The notes: a model not told the origin generated them from the sequence alone. Shown: positions 45,250 to 55,070, counted from the stretch's first letter. The stretch: 64,000 nucleotides of DNA from Rhizobium sp. Leaf262 (GCF_001422245.1 NZ_LMMM01000016.1:133945-197944), one strand, 5' to 3'. Numbers and translations: made by a program.

Positions 45250-47673
45250 TTAAGCGCGCAGCACGCCACCCGTCGATTTCTCGACATTGCCGACGATCTT
45301 GGCCGTCAGGGCTTCGAAGTCCTCATCCGTCAGCGTCCTGTCGACCGGCTGGATCTGGACTTCGATGGCGATGGACTTCTTGTTTTCGCCGACGGATGCG
45401 CCTTCGAAGACGTCGAAGACATTGACGCCGGTAACGAGTTTGCGGTCGGCGCTGGTTGCGGCCTTGATGATGGAGCCGGCTTCGACGGAGCGGTCCACCA
45501 CGAAGGCGAAGTCGCGCTTGACGGCCTGGAACGGTGACAGCTCCAGCGCAGGCTTGGTGCGGGTCGCCTTCTTCTTCGGCTCGGGCATGGCGTCGAGATA
45601 GATTTCAAAGCCTGCGTAAGCGCCGGAGACATCCAGTTCGGAGAGCGTCTTCGGGTGGAATTCACCGAAGTAACCCAAGATGACCTTCGGGCCCATCTTG
45701 ATGGTGGCGGATCGGCCCGGGTGATACCAGTTCGGCGCGCCTGCTTCGATCTGCACATTGCTCATCGGCAGACCGCAGGCTTCGATGACGGCCAGCGCAT
45801 CGGCCTTGGCATCATAGACATCCACCGGCTTGCCGCCGCCCTTGGCCGTGTTGGACCACATGCGACCGGAGCCAGCCAGCGATGCCGTGCCACGGCGAAC
45901 GCCACCGGCCACGCGACGTTGTGCCTCCGGTGTGTCACCTTCGTAGGTGCCGGAGACTTCGAAAATCGCCACATCGCCGTGGCCCTTGTCGGCATTGCGC
46001 TGGGCTGCCGCCAGCAGGCCGGGCAGCAGCGACGGGCGCATGTCCGACATATCGGCAGCGATGGGGTTGGCGAGCTTCAGCGCAGGTGAACCACCACCGA
46101 AGAGCTTGGCCTGCGCTTCCGGGATGAACGACCATGTCACCGCTTCCAGCATGCCACGGCTGGCAAGCGAACGCTTGGCCGTGCGGGTGCGGATTTGCAG
46201 CGTGGTCAGGATACGGCCATTGACCCCGCCAAGGCTTTCCAGCGGCTCCGGCTTGATGTTATCGACGCCATGGATGCGCATGACCTCTTCAACCAGATCG
46301 GCCTTGCCATCAACATCAGGACGCCACGAGGGCGCCGAGACGCTGACGCGCTCGCCAGAACCTTCAATGCCGAAGCCGAGACCCTTGAGGATATCGAGCG
46401 TTTCCTGTGCGGACACATCCAGACCCGTCAGGCGCTTGACTTCCGACAGCGGGAAATCGATCCACTTGGGTTCGAAGCCTTTGTAACCCACGACCTTTGC
46501 TTCGGCTGCCATGCCGCCGCACAGCTCCAGAACCAGTTCGGTCGTGCGCTCCAGTCCCGGCACCATATATTGAGGATCGACGCCACGCTCGAAACGGTAA
46601 CGAGCATCGGTGATGATGCCGAGCGAGCGGCCGGTCTTGGCGATGTTGATCGGGTCCCAGAGCGCGGATTCGATCAGCACGTCCACAGTGTTTTCATCGC
46701 AGCCGGAATGCTCGCCACCCATGACGCCGCCGATAGATTCGATACCGTTATCATCGGCAATGACGACATTGGTCGGGCCGAGCTTGTATTCGCGCTGATC
46801 GAGCGCGAGGATGGTTTCGCCGTCTTTCGCGCGACGAACGACGAGGTTGCCCTTGACCTTGGCCGCGTCGAAGACGTGCATGGGGCGACCCTGATCGAAG
46901 GTCATGTAGTTGGTGATATCCACCAGCGCGTTGATGGGGCGCAGGCCGATGGCCAACAGGCGCTGCTGCATCCATTTAGGGCTGGGGCCGTTCTTCACGC
47001 CGCGCACGAGGCGCAGGCCGAAACCGGGGCAGAGTGCGGCGTCGTCCAGATCGAGGCTTACGTCGACCGATGTCGCGCCTTCGACCTTGAAGGCCGGCGC
47101 TGGCTTTGTCTTCAGTGTGCCGAGACCAGAGGCGGCCAGATCGCGCGCGATGCCGTAGATCGAGGTGCAATCCGGACGGTTAGGCGTGAGGTTGATTTCG
47201 ATCATGGGATCATCGAGACCGGCATAGGTCGCAAAGGACGTGCCCACCGGCGCATCCTGCGGCAGGTCGATGATGCCATCATGACTGTCGGACATGTTGA
47301 GCTCTTTTTCGGAGCACATCATGCCGTGGCTTTCCACACCGCGAATCTTGCCAACGGCCAGCGTCACATCGATGCCCGGAACGTAGTCGCCCGGACGCGC
47401 GAGAGCACCGACGAGACCGGCACGCGCATTGGGCGCTCCACACACGATCTGCACCGGCTTGCCGTCCCCCGCATCGACGGACAGCACCTTGAGGCGGTCC
47501 GCCTCCGGGTGCTTTTCAGCCGTCAATATCTTGGCAATGACGAAAGGCTTGTAAGCTGCCTTGTCATTCACGTCCTCGACTTCGAGACCGATGGCGGTCA
47601 GGCGTTCGCAAATCTGTTCGAGAGACGCATCAGTTTCCAGATGCTCTTTCAGCCAGGAGAGTGTGAATTTCAT
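45250..47673 (-). CDS. Phenylalanine-tRNA ligase beta subunit
   Basis: An 807-residue subunit of the alpha2-beta2 enzyme. It has the N-terminal EMAP/tRNA-binding OB-fold ([24 protein letters not shown], about 62-85), B3/B4 editing region, B5 domains, the catalytic-like core, and the C-terminal ferredoxin-fold anticodon-binding domain ([16 protein letters not shown] through [15 protein letters not shown]). The length is normal for alphaproteobacteria. It is 11 bp downstream of pheS. Confidence 0.96.
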   Translation of the reverse strand: MKFTLSWLKEHLETDASLEQICERLTAIGLEVEDVNDKAAYKPFVIAKILTAEKHPEADRLKVLSVDAGDGKPVQIVCGAPNARAGLVGALARPGDYVPGIDVTLAVGKIRGVESHGMMCSEKELNMSDSHDGIIDLPQDAPVGTSFATYAGLDDPMIEINLTPNRPDCTSIYGIARDLAASGLGTLKTKPAPAFKVEGATSVDVSLDLDDAALCPGFGLRLVRGVKNGPSPKWMQQRLLAIGLRPINALVDITNYMTFDQGRPMHVFDAAKVKGNLVVRRAKDGETILALDQREYKLGPTNVVIADDNGIESIGGVMGGEHSGCDENTVDVLIESALWDPINIAKTGRSLGIITDARYRFERGVDPQYMVPGLERTTELVLELCGGMAAEAKVVGYKGFEPKWIDFPLSEVKRLTGLDVSAQETLDILKGLGFGIEGSGERVSVSAPSWRPDVDGKADLVEEVMRIHGVDNIKPEPLESLGGVNGRILTTLQIRTRTAKRSLASRGMLEAVTWSFIPEAQAKLFGGGSPALKLANPIAADMSDMRPSLLPGLLAAAQRNADKGHGDVAIFEVSGTYEGDTPEAQRRVAGGVRRGTASLAGSGRMWSNTAKGGGKPVDVYDAKADALAVIEACGLPMSNVQIEAGAPNWYHPGRSATIKMGPKVILGYFGEFHPKTLSELDVSGAYAGFEIYLDAMPEPKKKATRTKPALELSPFQAVKRDFAFVVDRSVEAGSIIKAATSADRKLVTGVNVFDVFEGASVGENKKSIAIEVQIQPVDRTLTDEDFEALTAKIVGNVEKSTGGVLRA

Positions 47674-47684
47674 TGTTTATCTCC

Positions 47685-48767
47685 TTAACTGCTCAAGCCA
47701 CCAAACAAGGTCGGCATGTCGAGCGGGCGGAAGCCGTAGTGGGTCATCCAGCGGACGTCGGCGTTGAAGAAATCGCGCAGGTCGGGCATGCCGTATTTCA
47801 GCATGGCGATGCGGTCGAGACCCATGCCCCAGGCGAAGCCCTGATATTCATCCGGATCGAGACCACCGGCGCGCAGCACATTAGGGTGGACCATGCCGCA
47901 GCCGAGGATTTCCATCCAGTCCTTGCCTTCGCCGAACTTGACGATGGGGCCGGAGCGGTCGCACTGGATATCCACCTCGAAAGACGGTTCCGTGAAGGGG
48001 AAGAAGGAGGGGCGGAAGCGCATGACGACGCTGTCGACTTCGAAGAAGGTTTTGCAGAATTCTTCCAGAACCCAGCGCAGATTGCCGACATTCGACGTCT
48101 TGTCGATGACGAGGCCTTCGACCTGATGGAACATCGGCGAATGCGTGGCATCCGAGTCCTGACGGTAGGTCTTGCCGGGAATGACGATGCGGATCGGCGG
48201 CTTTTGGGCTTCCATGGTGCGCACCTGCACCGGCGAGGTGTGAGTGCGCAGCACCTTGCGCTCACCATTCTCATCCGGCTGGAAAAAGAAAGTGTCGTGC
48301 ATTTCGCGGGCCGGATGCCCCTCGGGAAAGTTTAGGGCCGTGAAGTTGTAATAGTCGGTTTCGATATCCGGGCCTTCGGCAATGGAGAAACCCATATCGG
48401 CGAAAATGGCGGTGATCTCGTCAACGATCTGGCTGATCGGATGGATACGGCCACGCTCGGCAGGGGACTGGCGCACCGGCAGGCTGATATCCAGCGTTTC
48501 CGCCTTCAGGCGCGCGGTAATGGCGGCGTCCTTGAGTTCGGCCTTGCGAGCGGTGATGAGATCCGTCACCTCATTCTTGAGCTGATTGATGGCTGCACCG
48601 CGCGTCTGGCGCTCCTCTGGTGTCATAGAGCCCAGTGTTTTCAGAAGCTCGGAGACCGAACCCTTTTTGCCCAGCGCAGACACGCGCACGGCTTCGATGG
48701 ACGCTTCATCCCCAGTGGCGGCGATGTCCGACATCAATTGCGATTTCAAAGTATCCAGTTCGGTCAT
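47685..48767 (-). CDS. Phenylalanine-tRNA ligase alpha subunit
   Basis: A 360-residue class II synthetase subunit that activates Phe. An N-terminal coiled coil (about 1-90) is followed by motif 2 in [20 protein letters not shown], the [10 protein letters not shown] segment, and motif 3 [14 protein letters not shown] (about 315-328). It precedes pheT as usual, and follows a kinase-like gene by 21 bp. Confidence 0.96.
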   Translation of the reverse strand: MTELDTLKSQLMSDIAATGDEASIEAVRVSALGKKGSVSELLKTLGSMTPEERQTRGAAINQLKNEVTDLITARKAELKDAAITARLKAETLDISLPVRQSPAERGRIHPISQIVDEITAIFADMGFSIAEGPDIETDYYNFTALNFPEGHPAREMHDTFFFQPDENGERKVLRTHTSPVQVRTMEAQKPPIRIVIPGKTYRQDSDATHSPMFHQVEGLVIDKTSNVGNLRWVLEEFCKTFFEVDSVVMRFRPSFFPFTEPSFEVDIQCDRSGPIVKFGEGKDWMEILGCGMVHPNVLRAGGLDPDEYQGFAWGMGLDRIAMLKYGMPDLRDFFNADVRWMTHYGFRPLDMPTLFGGLSS

Positions 48768-48788
48768 ATTTTCCTGCCTCGCCGGGCT

Positions 48789-49643
48789 TTAGCCTGCGGC
48801 TTCGGTTTCAACGGCGTTCTTCAGATAGTCGGTCGCCTCGATAAAGCGTTGCAGATCACTACCCATCCGCACGCGCCCAATCAACCGGGCGAGCGGCAAA
48901 AAACGACTGAGAATACGCACCAAGCGCCGCAATTCGACAATCGTCGCATGTGGCGCGCGCGATGCCCATGCGGCATAGGCAGCATCGAGGGATGGCTTTC
49001 CTTTGATGGCCCTCTGCGACAGGGGCAAAAACAGTAGCCACAGATCACGCGCCTGCGCGGTTTCAAGCGGCATGACGGCTTGCGGCGTCTCTTCGAAATC
49101 CATAAAACCAAGCCGCCCGTCAAGCATATAGAAGTCGCGCACGTGCGGACGCCCGTGACACAGACCGGCGGCATGCAGATCGCCAAGCCCGGCCGCCACA
49201 CCGATGAGCAACGCGTCGTGCGCTTCCACGTCAGTCTTTTCTAAACGATCCAGTTGCTGAGCGATGGTCAGTCCGACATCTTCAAGGACAACTGCGGTTG
49301 GCGATGCATAGATGATTTGCGGCACCGGGAAACCGCGCGCTTCAAACAGCCGCATCGTATCGACCTCCCGGCGCATCATACCGATAGGGTCTAGCATCGG
49401 GGATGGCCGCATGAAGGAATAGGGCAGAAGCTTCGCTAGAAAGGACTGTGCTTTCGGACCCCAGGACGGCTTTTCTGTGCCTTGCCGCTTGATCCAGACC
49501 GAGCCGGTGGACAGATTGATTTTCTGAATGCGGCGCTCGCTGTTGAGCAGAGCGTGCATCACCGCAGTCACGTCTTCGTCCTCGAGATGCACCTCGAAGC
49601 CTTGCGCTATTTCATCTGCATTGGCTGCCAGCATGATCGCCAT
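48789..49643 (-). CDS. Kinase-like protein (lipopolysaccharide-kinase/InaA type), function unknown
   Basis: A 284-residue protein resembling small bacterial kinases. A lone-Lys segment (STGSVWIKRQG, about 40-50) may be the ATP lysine. LHAAGLCHGRPHVRDFYMLDGRLGFMDFEE (about 160-189) resembles the catalytic loop and DFG-like aspartate of WaaP/InaA-type kinases. The substrate is unknown. It lies between rplT and pheS on the same strand, behind the rplT terminator, so it may have its own promoter. The start was set at MAIMLAANADEI; MLAANADEI three codons on is also possible. Confidence 0.65.
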   Translation of the reverse strand: MAIMLAANADEIAQGFEVHLEDEDVTAVMHALLNSERRIQKINLSTGSVWIKRQGTEKPSWGPKAQSFLAKLLPYSFMRPSPMLDPIGMMRREVDTMRLFEARGFPVPQIIYASPTAVVLEDVGLTIAQQLDRLEKTDVEAHDALLIGVAAGLGDLHAAGLCHGRPHVRDFYMLDGRLGFMDFEETPQAVMPLETAQARDLWLLFLPLSQRAIKGKPSLDAAYAAWASRAPHATIVELRRLVRILSRFLPLARLIGRVRMGSDLQRFIEATDYLKNAVETEAAG

Positions 49644-49703
49644 ACCTTTGCGGATCGTCGCACCCGCCCCTTTTGTTCCGCACGGCGGAAAGCGACAATA
49701 ACA

Positions 49704-49733
49704 AAACCCGCACCGGTAGCCCGGCGCGGGTTT
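49704..49733 (-). terminator. Terminator of infC-rpmI-rplT
   Basis: On the minus strand, AAACCCGC and GCGGGTTT arms enclose a 14-base loop containing an inner CCGG pairing, followed by TGTTATTG. It begins 31 bp past the rplT stop. Confidence 0.8.
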
Positions 49734-49764
49734 CAAAATGAACAACAGTTTGTCCGCGCCGTAA

Positions 49765-50169
49765 TTACTTTACAGCAGCTTCAAATTCGTTGGTCGTGCC
49801 TGCGTCCTTGAGATACTCAAGAGCCTTCTTTGCTGTGTCGACGAGAACGCCGAACGCTGCTGGCTCATGGATAGCCATGTCGGACAAAACCTTGCGGTCG
49901 ACTTCGATGCCAGCCTTGTTCAGGCCGTCGATGAAGCGGCCATAGGTCAGGCCGAATTCGCGAACAGCAGCGTTGATACGCTGAATCCACAGAGCGCGAA
50001 AGTTGCGCTTGTTGACCTTACGGTCGCGGTAAGCGTACTGCTTGGAACGGTCCACAGCAGCCTTGGCTGCGCGGATGGTGTTCTTGCGACGGCCGTAGAA
50101 GCCCTTGGCTGCCTTGAGTGTCTTGGTGTGCTTGGCGCGGGAAGTTACGCCACGTTTTACGCGTGCCAT
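49765..50169 (-). CDS. 50S ribosomal protein L20
   Basis: A 134-residue ribosomal protein that nucleates early 50S assembly on 23S rRNA. It has the basic N-terminal extension [36 protein letters not shown], followed by [25 protein letters not shown] and a globular C terminus. The length is slightly above E. coli L20 (118) through an alphaproteobacterial C-terminal extension. It is 40 bp after rpmI. Confidence 0.97.
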   Translation of the reverse strand: MARVKRGVTSRAKHTKTLKAAKGFYGRRKNTIRAAKAAVDRSKQYAYRDRKVNKRNFRALWIQRINAAVREFGLTYGRFIDGLNKAGIEVDRKVLSDMAIHEPAAFGVLVDTAKKALEYLKDAGTTNEFEAAVK

Positions 50170-50209
50170 GTCATGATCTCCTTAAAATGTCCAAATGTGC
50201 GGAAAAGTC

Positions 50210-50413
50210 TTAGAGACCGTTCGGCAGGTAGTTCTTGACGACTTTCTTGCCGTCAGCTTCGGCCAGAACCATGGTTCCGCGCGCGTCGCGAATGAACTTG
50301 TTGGAACGCTTGATCATGCCGTGGCGCTTACCAGCGGCGGCTGCGAGAACCTTGCCGGTGCCTGTGATCTTGAACCGCTTTTTTGCGGCGGACTTCGTCT
50401 TCATCTTGGGCAT
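50210..50413 (-). CDS. 50S ribosomal protein L35
   Basis: A 67-residue basic protein: [21 protein letters not shown], then [22 protein letters not shown], ending KNYLPNGL, the universal L35 pattern. It lies between infC and rplT as in most bacteria. Confidence 0.97.
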   Translation of the reverse strand: MPKMKTKSAAKKRFKITGTGKVLAAAAGKRHGMIKRSNKFIRDARGTMVLAEADGKKVVKNYLPNGL

Positions 50414-50547
50414 TTTGCTACTCCATTATTTTGTATCGAAAGGCAGGCAGACGAGGCCTGCTTTCAAGCTATTCTAGAACGGCCACGGCATGCCCTGCCG
50501 GACCGTTCGGACGCGCTCCTATAACCGCAGTTATGAAAAAGAGCAAC

Positions 50548-50566
50548 GGGGAATGATAAATTCCCC
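50548..50566. terminator. Small hairpin in the infC-rpmI gap
   Basis: GGGGAAT, loop GATAA, ATTCCCC, perfect 7-bp arms. It lies 42 bp past the infC stop and 135 bp before rpmI. With no clear T tract it may act as an attenuator or RNA-processing site rather than a full terminator. Confidence 0.5.
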
Positions 50567-50607
50567 TGCGACGGGACGTAAACGCCTGCGATTCAGACGT
50601 TTCAGAC

Positions 50608-51144
50608 TTATTTTGGCGCCAGAACCATCATCATCTGACGGCCTTCCAACTTCGGTTCGGCTTCAACCTTGGCAATCGCCAGAGTGTCTTCCTTGACCTG
50701 AAGAAGAAGCTTCATGCCGAGTTCCTGGTGGGCCATTTCGCGGCCACGGAACTTCAGTGTTACCTTTACCTTGTCGCCTTCGTCGAAGAAACGGTTCATC
50801 GCCTTCATCTTCACCTCGTAGTCGTGGGTGTCGATGTTGGGACGCATCTTGATTTCTTTGACTTCGACGATCTTCTGCTTCTTACGCGCTTCGGCCGCTT
50901 TTTTCTGGGTCGAATACTTCAGCTTGCCGAGATCGAGAATCTTACAGACCGGCGGTTCCGCGTTCGGCGAAATCTCAACGAGATCGAGACCGGCGTCTTC
51001 CGCCATCTTCAAGGCCTGGTCCGTCGGCATCACGCCGAGGTTCTGGCCCTCTTCATCAATAAGCTGAATTTTGGGAATTCGAATTTCCCTGTTGGAGCGC
51101 GGGCCCTCTTTGACGGGGGCATCGGCTTTGAACGGTCTGCGAAT
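50608..51144 (-). CDS. Translation initiation factor IF-3 (ATT start)
   Basis: A 178-residue initiation factor that proofreads start codons. N domain [21 protein letters not shown]...[13 protein letters not shown], linker rich in K/A, and C domain [22 protein letters not shown]. The conserved N terminus begins with an ATT codon at 51144, 9 bases after AGGAG. There is no ATG, GTG or TTG nearby that fits. infC is the classic gene starting with a rare codon, so that IF-3 represses its own synthesis. Confidence 0.95.
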   Translation of the reverse strand: MRRPFKADAPVKEGPRSNREIRIPKIQLIDEEGQNLGVMPTDQALKMAEDAGLDLVEISPNAEPPVCKILDLGKLKYSTQKKAAEARKKQKIVEVKEIKMRPNIDTHDYEVKMKAMNRFFDEGDKVKVTLKFRGREMAHQELGMKLLLQVKEDTLAIAKVEAEPKLEGRQMMMVLAPK

Positions 51145-51330
51145 GGTCGTATTCTCCTGATCTGTTTCGGGATCGCGTCGGCAAAAACCAGCTTGTCGGT
51201 GCAAATGGCGGAAATGTCGTGAATGCCGCCGCGAAGTCAATAGCACAGCCCGTCAAAAAAATCACCTCCTGTCGTGCTTTTTCTGAATTTGCACTACATG
51301 GACAGCAAACATGAGGAGAATCACATCGCC

Positions 51331-52140
51331 ATGACTGAGCAAAGCATCGAGTATATCGTGGTCGGCACAGATGATGATGCGCGCAAGATCGCCATTCTTT
51401 CCCGCGACGCGAGCAGCAGCGACGATGCCCCGGTGCTGGTGTGGCTCGGCGGCTACCGCTCCGACATGACCGGCACAAAGGCCGTGGAACTCGATCGCTT
51501 CGCTGCAGAGAACGGGCTGGGATGCATCCGCCTCGATTATTCCGGCCATGGTGCATCGGGTGGCGACTTCAACAGGGGCACGATCTCGCGCTGGCTTGAA
51601 GAGACGCTTGCGGTTCTGCGTCACAAGACAGCACGGCGCATCATCCTCATCGGCTCATCGATGGGGGGATGGATCGCCCTCAGAGCAATCGAGGAACTTC
51701 GCAGGAGCAAGGAGGGGCCGCATGTCGCGGGTCTGCTTCTCATAGCGCCCGCCCCGGATTTCACGGCAGACCTCATCGAACCCAATCTGTCAGAGATGGA
51801 AAAGGCCTCGCTGATAGAGCGCGGCTATTTCGAAGAGCCATCAGAGTATAGCAGCGAGCCCAATATCTTCACCCGAGCGCTGATCGAGGACGGTCGCGAC
51901 AATCTCGTCTTGAAAGGGATCATCGAAACAGGGTGCCCGGTGCATATTCTACAGGGTATGCAAGACGACGACGTTCCTTATAACCATGCGCTCAAGCTGC
52001 TCAATCACCTGCCTGCCGACGATGTCGTGCTCAGTCTCGTGCGCGATGGAGACCACAGACTGTCTCGTCCACAGGACATAGAACGCATGCTGGCAGCGGC
52101 CAGAAGCCTTGTGTCGTCGGGAAAAACGCAACGATCTTAA
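51331..52140 (+). CDS. Alpha/beta hydrolase
   Basis: A 269-residue esterase-like hydrolase. GGYRSDMTGTKA (oxyanion region, about 41-52), LDYSGHGASGG, nucleophile elbow IGSSMGGWIA (about 105-114, Ser in GxSxG), acid in LQGMQDDDVPYNHA and His in RDGDHRLSRPQD (about 244-255). It resembles bacterial palmitoyl thioesterase ABHD10-like hydrolases. The chosen start is MTEQSIEYI; an upstream ATG (51298) would add 11 residues. Divergent from infC. Confidence 0.88.
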   Translation: MTEQSIEYIVVGTDDDARKIAILSRDASSSDDAPVLVWLGGYRSDMTGTKAVELDRFAAENGLGCIRLDYSGHGASGGDFNRGTISRWLEETLAVLRHKTARRIILIGSSMGGWIALRAIEELRRSKEGPHVAGLLLIAPAPDFTADLIEPNLSEMEKASLIERGYFEEPSEYSSEPNIFTRALIEDGRDNLVLKGIIETGCPVHILQGMQDDDVPYNHALKLLNHLPADDVVLSLVRDGDHRLSRPQDIERMLAAARSLVSSGKTQRS

Positions 52141-52202
52141 CCATATTATTCATCTTGCATTCATGACGCCGAGTTCCGATTGACTTGCACCCCCTTCCTC
52201 TC

Positions 52203-52217
52203 TTAACTTTTCATTAA
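52203..52217. promoter_or_regulatory. Candidate CtrA site (TTAA-N7-TTAA)
   Basis: TTAA CTTTTCA TTAA, a perfect full dyad with the exact 7-base spacer, ends 20 bp before the start of the transglutaminase-like gene. At that distance it would overlap the transcript start or leader, more suited to repression than activation. Confidence 0.45.
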
Positions 52218-52237
52218 GATTTTAAGGGACGGGTTTC

Positions 52238-52852
52238 ATGAAGAACGCACCGTGGGCGCGTGCTCTGCTTGTAGCACTTGCGACCGGAATACTTTCTGCG
52301 GCCTCTGCGCAGGCGGAAAACAAGGGCAGCCTGTCCATGGTCACCGGAGGCATAACGTCCCAACCCATCGGTCACTACGAATTTTGCCAGAAATACGTGT
52401 CCGAGTGCGACATTCGCAGCAAGCTGACCCCGCCGCCGCGCGTGACGGAATATGGCTGGCAGGTCGTTCGCGACGTCAACAAGGAGGTCAACTCCACCAT
52501 CGTCGCAATGACCGATCTGGAAGTTTACGGCAAGGACGAAGTCTGGGAATATCCCAAGACCGCTGGCGACTGCGAGGATTTCGTGCTGCTGAAGCGCCGC
52601 AAGCTCATGGAGCGCGGTTTCGCCGTGTCCGATCTCTTGATCACTGTTGTTCGCAAGCCGGATGGCGAAGGCCACGCGGTGCTGACGCTGCGCACCAACG
52701 AGGGTGATTTCATCCTCGACAACCTGTCGGATGACGTGAAGCTCTGGACCGATACGAACTACACCTATCTCAAGCGTCAGGCGTCGTTCAATACGGGTCG
52801 CTGGGTCTCCATCGAAGACGGTCGCGACGTTCTGGTCGGCGCGCTGAAATAG
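52238..52852 (+). CDS. Transglutaminase-like cysteine peptidase (BTLCP family)
   Basis: A 204-residue exported protein. Signal peptide MKNAPWARALLVALATGILS cleaved near AQA (about 26). The BTLCP triad is visible: Cys in KTAGDCEDFVLLKRRKL (about 110), His in GEGHAVLTLRT (about 147) and Asp in FILDNLSDDV (about 162). In other Proteobacteria such proteins (LapG) cleave surface adhesins, but small alphaproteobacterial members are uncharacterised. A CtrA-type motif lies directly upstream. Confidence 0.9.
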   Translation: MKNAPWARALLVALATGILSAASAQAENKGSLSMVTGGITSQPIGHYEFCQKYVSECDIRSKLTPPPRVTEYGWQVVRDVNKEVNSTIVAMTDLEVYGKDEVWEYPKTAGDCEDFVLLKRRKLMERGFAVSDLLITVVRKPDGEGHAVLTLRTNEGDFILDNLSDDVKLWTDTNYTYLKRQASFNTGRWVSIEDGRDVLVGALK

Positions 52853-52860
52853 GTTGCGCC

Positions 52861-53454
52861 TCAGCCTTTGGCCAACAAGCCAGAGGCCATCGATCTGAAG
52901 GCCTCGATGGCCTTCGGGAAAGCCTCACGCGGATCGTCGGCTGCGGCAATCCATAGCGCAGCGTTCAATACGGCACCATTCAGCAGCCATGTCGCAGCCC
53001 TTGCATCCACGGGTTTGAGTGTCCCGTCATCAACAAGTGCCTGTACTGTTGTCTCGATGCGGCGCAGACAAGCGGTCTGGTTGGGCCATTTGGCTGGATC
53101 GCCCAGGACTGCCGGTCCGTCGAGCAGCATCACGCGCTGAATTTCCGGCTCCAGCGCCATCTCGATATAGGCCGCGCTTTCCGAGAGCAGACCAAGCCAC
53201 GGTGTTTCCGCGCCCTCCTGCACGACGCGCAGACGCGCCAGCATTTCGGCATCGATCTGGTCGATTACCGCCTGGAACAGGCCCTTCTTGTCACCAAAGT
53301 TATGGTAGAGAGCGCCACGCGTAAGGCCCGCATCCGCAGTGATGTCATCCATGGACGATGCGGCGTAACCCTTTGTGGCAAAGGCTTTTCGAGCCGCGCT
53401 GATGAGTTTTTCGCGGGTCTCCTCCACCATCTGTGCTCTTGTTCTTGCCGCCAT
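52861..53454 (-). CDS. TetR family transcriptional regulator
   Basis: A 197-residue repressor. The N-terminal helix-turn-helix (about 14-60) reads ISAARKAFATKGYAASSMDDITADAGLTRGALYHNFGDKKGLF, the TetR signature. The C-terminal ligand domain has AAYIEMALEPEIQRVMLLDGPAVLG, as in AcrR-like members. It is divergent from a RidA gene, with three matching operators between them. Confidence 0.92.
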   Translation of the reverse strand: MAARTRAQMVEETREKLISAARKAFATKGYAASSMDDITADAGLTRGALYHNFGDKKGLFQAVIDQIDAEMLARLRVVQEGAETPWLGLLSESAAYIEMALEPEIQRVMLLDGPAVLGDPAKWPNQTACLRRIETTVQALVDDGTLKPVDARAATWLLNGAVLNAALWIAAADDPREAFPKAIEAFRSMASGLLAKG

Positions 53455-53469
53455 TTCGTACCCCTTTTA

Positions 53470-53537
53470 ACATACACTCCGTATGCTTATTGACATACAT
53501 GCCGTATGTATACTATTTGAACATACGGCGCGTATAT
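53470..53537. promoter_or_regulatory. Three tandem TetR operators (ACATAC-N5-GTATGT)
   Basis: Sites at 53470-53486 (ACATAC-ACTCC-GTATGC), 53493-53509 (ACATAC-ATGCC-GTATGT, perfect) and 53521-53537 (ACATAC-GGCGC-GTATAT). They are 17 bp each, with start-to-start distances of 23 and 28 bp. The middle site overlaps TTGACA, a good -35 element for the RidA direction. The array lies between the divergent tetR and ridA genes. Confidence 0.8.
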
Positions 53538-53631
53538 CAAATATCGCCCAAAAGGAAAACATTCAAAGGCCGTTCAGTTCGATCTTCGCTCATCGCATGA
53601 CACGTTGAGCGGAACAGGAGGCGGCTGCCCA

Positions 53632-54048
53632 ATGCAAAGGATGATGACAATGAGCACACGCGAAGCAGTTTTTCCGGCCCATCGACATGCACTCTATGAG
53701 AAGCATGGCTATTCGGCCGCCATCCGCTCCGGCGACCTTCTGTTTGTGTCAGGTCAGGTCGGGAGCCGCGACGATGGCTCCGCCGAGCCTGATTTCGCAA
53801 AGCAGGTGCAGCTTGCTTTCGACAATCTGAAGGCGGTGCTTGCCGCTGCCGGTGCGACCTATGACGACATCATCGATGTCACCACCTTTCATACCGACCC
53901 TGAAAACCAGTTCGAAACGATCATGGCTATCAAGGAGAAGGCCTTCAGCGAAAAGCCCTATCCGAACTGGACTGCAGTCGGTGTAAACTGGCTGGCCGGG
54001 TTCGATTTCGAAATCAAGGTGATCGCCCGTGTTCCACACGCCGCTTGA
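53632..54048 (+). CDS. RidA family protein
   Basis: A protein of about 138 residues in the YjgF/YER057c/UK114 family, which deaminates reactive enamine/imine intermediates. Family features are SGDLLFVSGQVGSRDDGS, VQLAFDNLKAVLAAAGATYDDIIDVTTF and PNWTAVGVNWLAGFDFEIKVIA. The catalytic Arg normally near residue 105 of RidA is not evident, so it may be a divergent subgroup. Several clustered starts exist (53632, 53641, 53644, 53650); AGGAGG favours 53632. Confidence 0.85.
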   Translation: MQRMMTMSTREAVFPAHRHALYEKHGYSAAIRSGDLLFVSGQVGSRDDGSAEPDFAKQVQLAFDNLKAVLAAAGATYDDIIDVTTFHTDPENQFETIMAIKEKAFSEKPYPNWTAVGVNWLAGFDFEIKVIARVPHAA

Positions 54049-54086
54049 TGTACAGGCAGAGGGAGGGGGTATTCCCCTGCCCTCCG

Positions 54087-55070
54087 TCAGCCATTGCCGA
54101 TGAGAATGCCTGCGGCGAGAACCAGCGATCCGCCCAGAACGACCTGGAAGACCGCGCGTAGGAACGGCGTTTCCATGAACCGGTTCTGGATGAAGGCGAT
54201 GGCCCAGAGTTCAACGAAAACGATGATGGCTGCAACGGCGGTTGCTGTCCAGAAATGCGGGATGAGATAGGGCAGCGTATGCCCCAGGCCGCCGATGGCC
54301 GTCATGATGCCGGAGGCAAGGCCACGCTTGAACGGCGAACCTCGGCCGGACAGCTTGCCATCGTCATGCGCCGCCTCGGTAAAGCCCATGGAAATGCCTG
54401 CACCCACCGATGCCGAAAGGCCGATGAGGAAGGTCTGCCATGTATCCTGGGTGGCGAAAGCGGCTGCAAAGATGGGAGCAAGTGTAGACACCGAACCATC
54501 CATCAGTCCCGCGAGGCCGGGCTGAATATAGGTCAGCAGGAACTGCCGTTTGGCGGTTTCCTCCTCCTCAGATTTCACCTCCTGCGGCAAATGCTTGCCG
54601 TCCAGCATGGCGGCAATGTCTTCGTGGCCGCGTTCGGCCTCTGCCAGATCGCCCAGAAGTTTGCGCGTGGACGCGTCAGAGACATGCTTCATCGCCTCTT
54701 CGTAGAAACGAATGGCCTGTGCCTCCATCAGTTCAGCCTGCTCACGGATGGTTTCGAGAGATAGATTCTGGACCAGCCAATCGGGCTTGCGCTCGTAAAA
54801 ACCGCGCACATGCTCGCGGCGGATCAGCGGGATGATATCGCCGAACCTGTCCTGATGCATGCCGATGAGCATGTTGCGATGCGCCTGCTCGACTTCGGCC
54901 ATATCCTCGAACACTTTGGCCGATTGCGGATACTGGGCACGCAGATGCCCCGCATAGGAACGATAAATCCGCGCATCATCCTCTTCGGACGAGATGGCAA
55001 GAGCGAGAATTTCCTGCTCGTTGAGGGATGTGAATGGACGCTTGGACAGAGAGAACAGGCTGCGAAACAT
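54087..55070 (-). CDS. Membrane-bound ferritin A (MbfA, Er-VIT1 type)
   Basis: A 327-residue protein with an N-terminal ferritin-like/erythrin domain (about 15-160). E-x-x-H-type diiron ligands appear in EDDARIYRSYA, DMAEVEQAHRNML, ELMEAQAIRFYEEAM and DLAEAERGHEDI. A VIT1-like transmembrane domain (about 175-327) follows: GLAGLMDGSVSTLAPIFAAAFA and SVGAGISMGFTEA. MbfA exports iron and protects against peroxide; in Agrobacterium its gene is Irr-repressed, and two Irr boxes precede it here. Confidence 0.95.
   Translation of the reverse strand: MFRSLFSLSKRPFTSLNEQEILALAISSEEDDARIYRSYAGHLRAQYPQSAKVFEDMAEVEQAHRNMLIGMHQDRFGDIIPLIRREHVRGFYERKPDWLVQNLSLETIREQAELMEAQAIRFYEEAMKHVSDASTRKLLGDLAEAERGHEDIAAMLDGKHLPQEVKSEEEETAKRQFLLTYIQPGLAGLMDGSVSTLAPIFAAAFATQDTWQTFLIGLSASVGAGISMGFTEAAHDDGKLSGRGSPFKRGLASGIMTAIGGLGHTLPYLIPHFWTATAVAAIIVFVELWAIAFIQNRFMETPFLRAVFQVVLGGSLVLAAGILIGNG

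Noticed and set aside
46195-47688. 497-codon plus-strand frame antisense to pheT
   Set aside because: pheT is complete and conserved; the antisense frame is His/Asp-rich mirror translation.
52138-52155. TTAACCATATTATTC as a fourth CtrA dyad
   Set aside because: Only one TTAA half-site is present at the required spacing.
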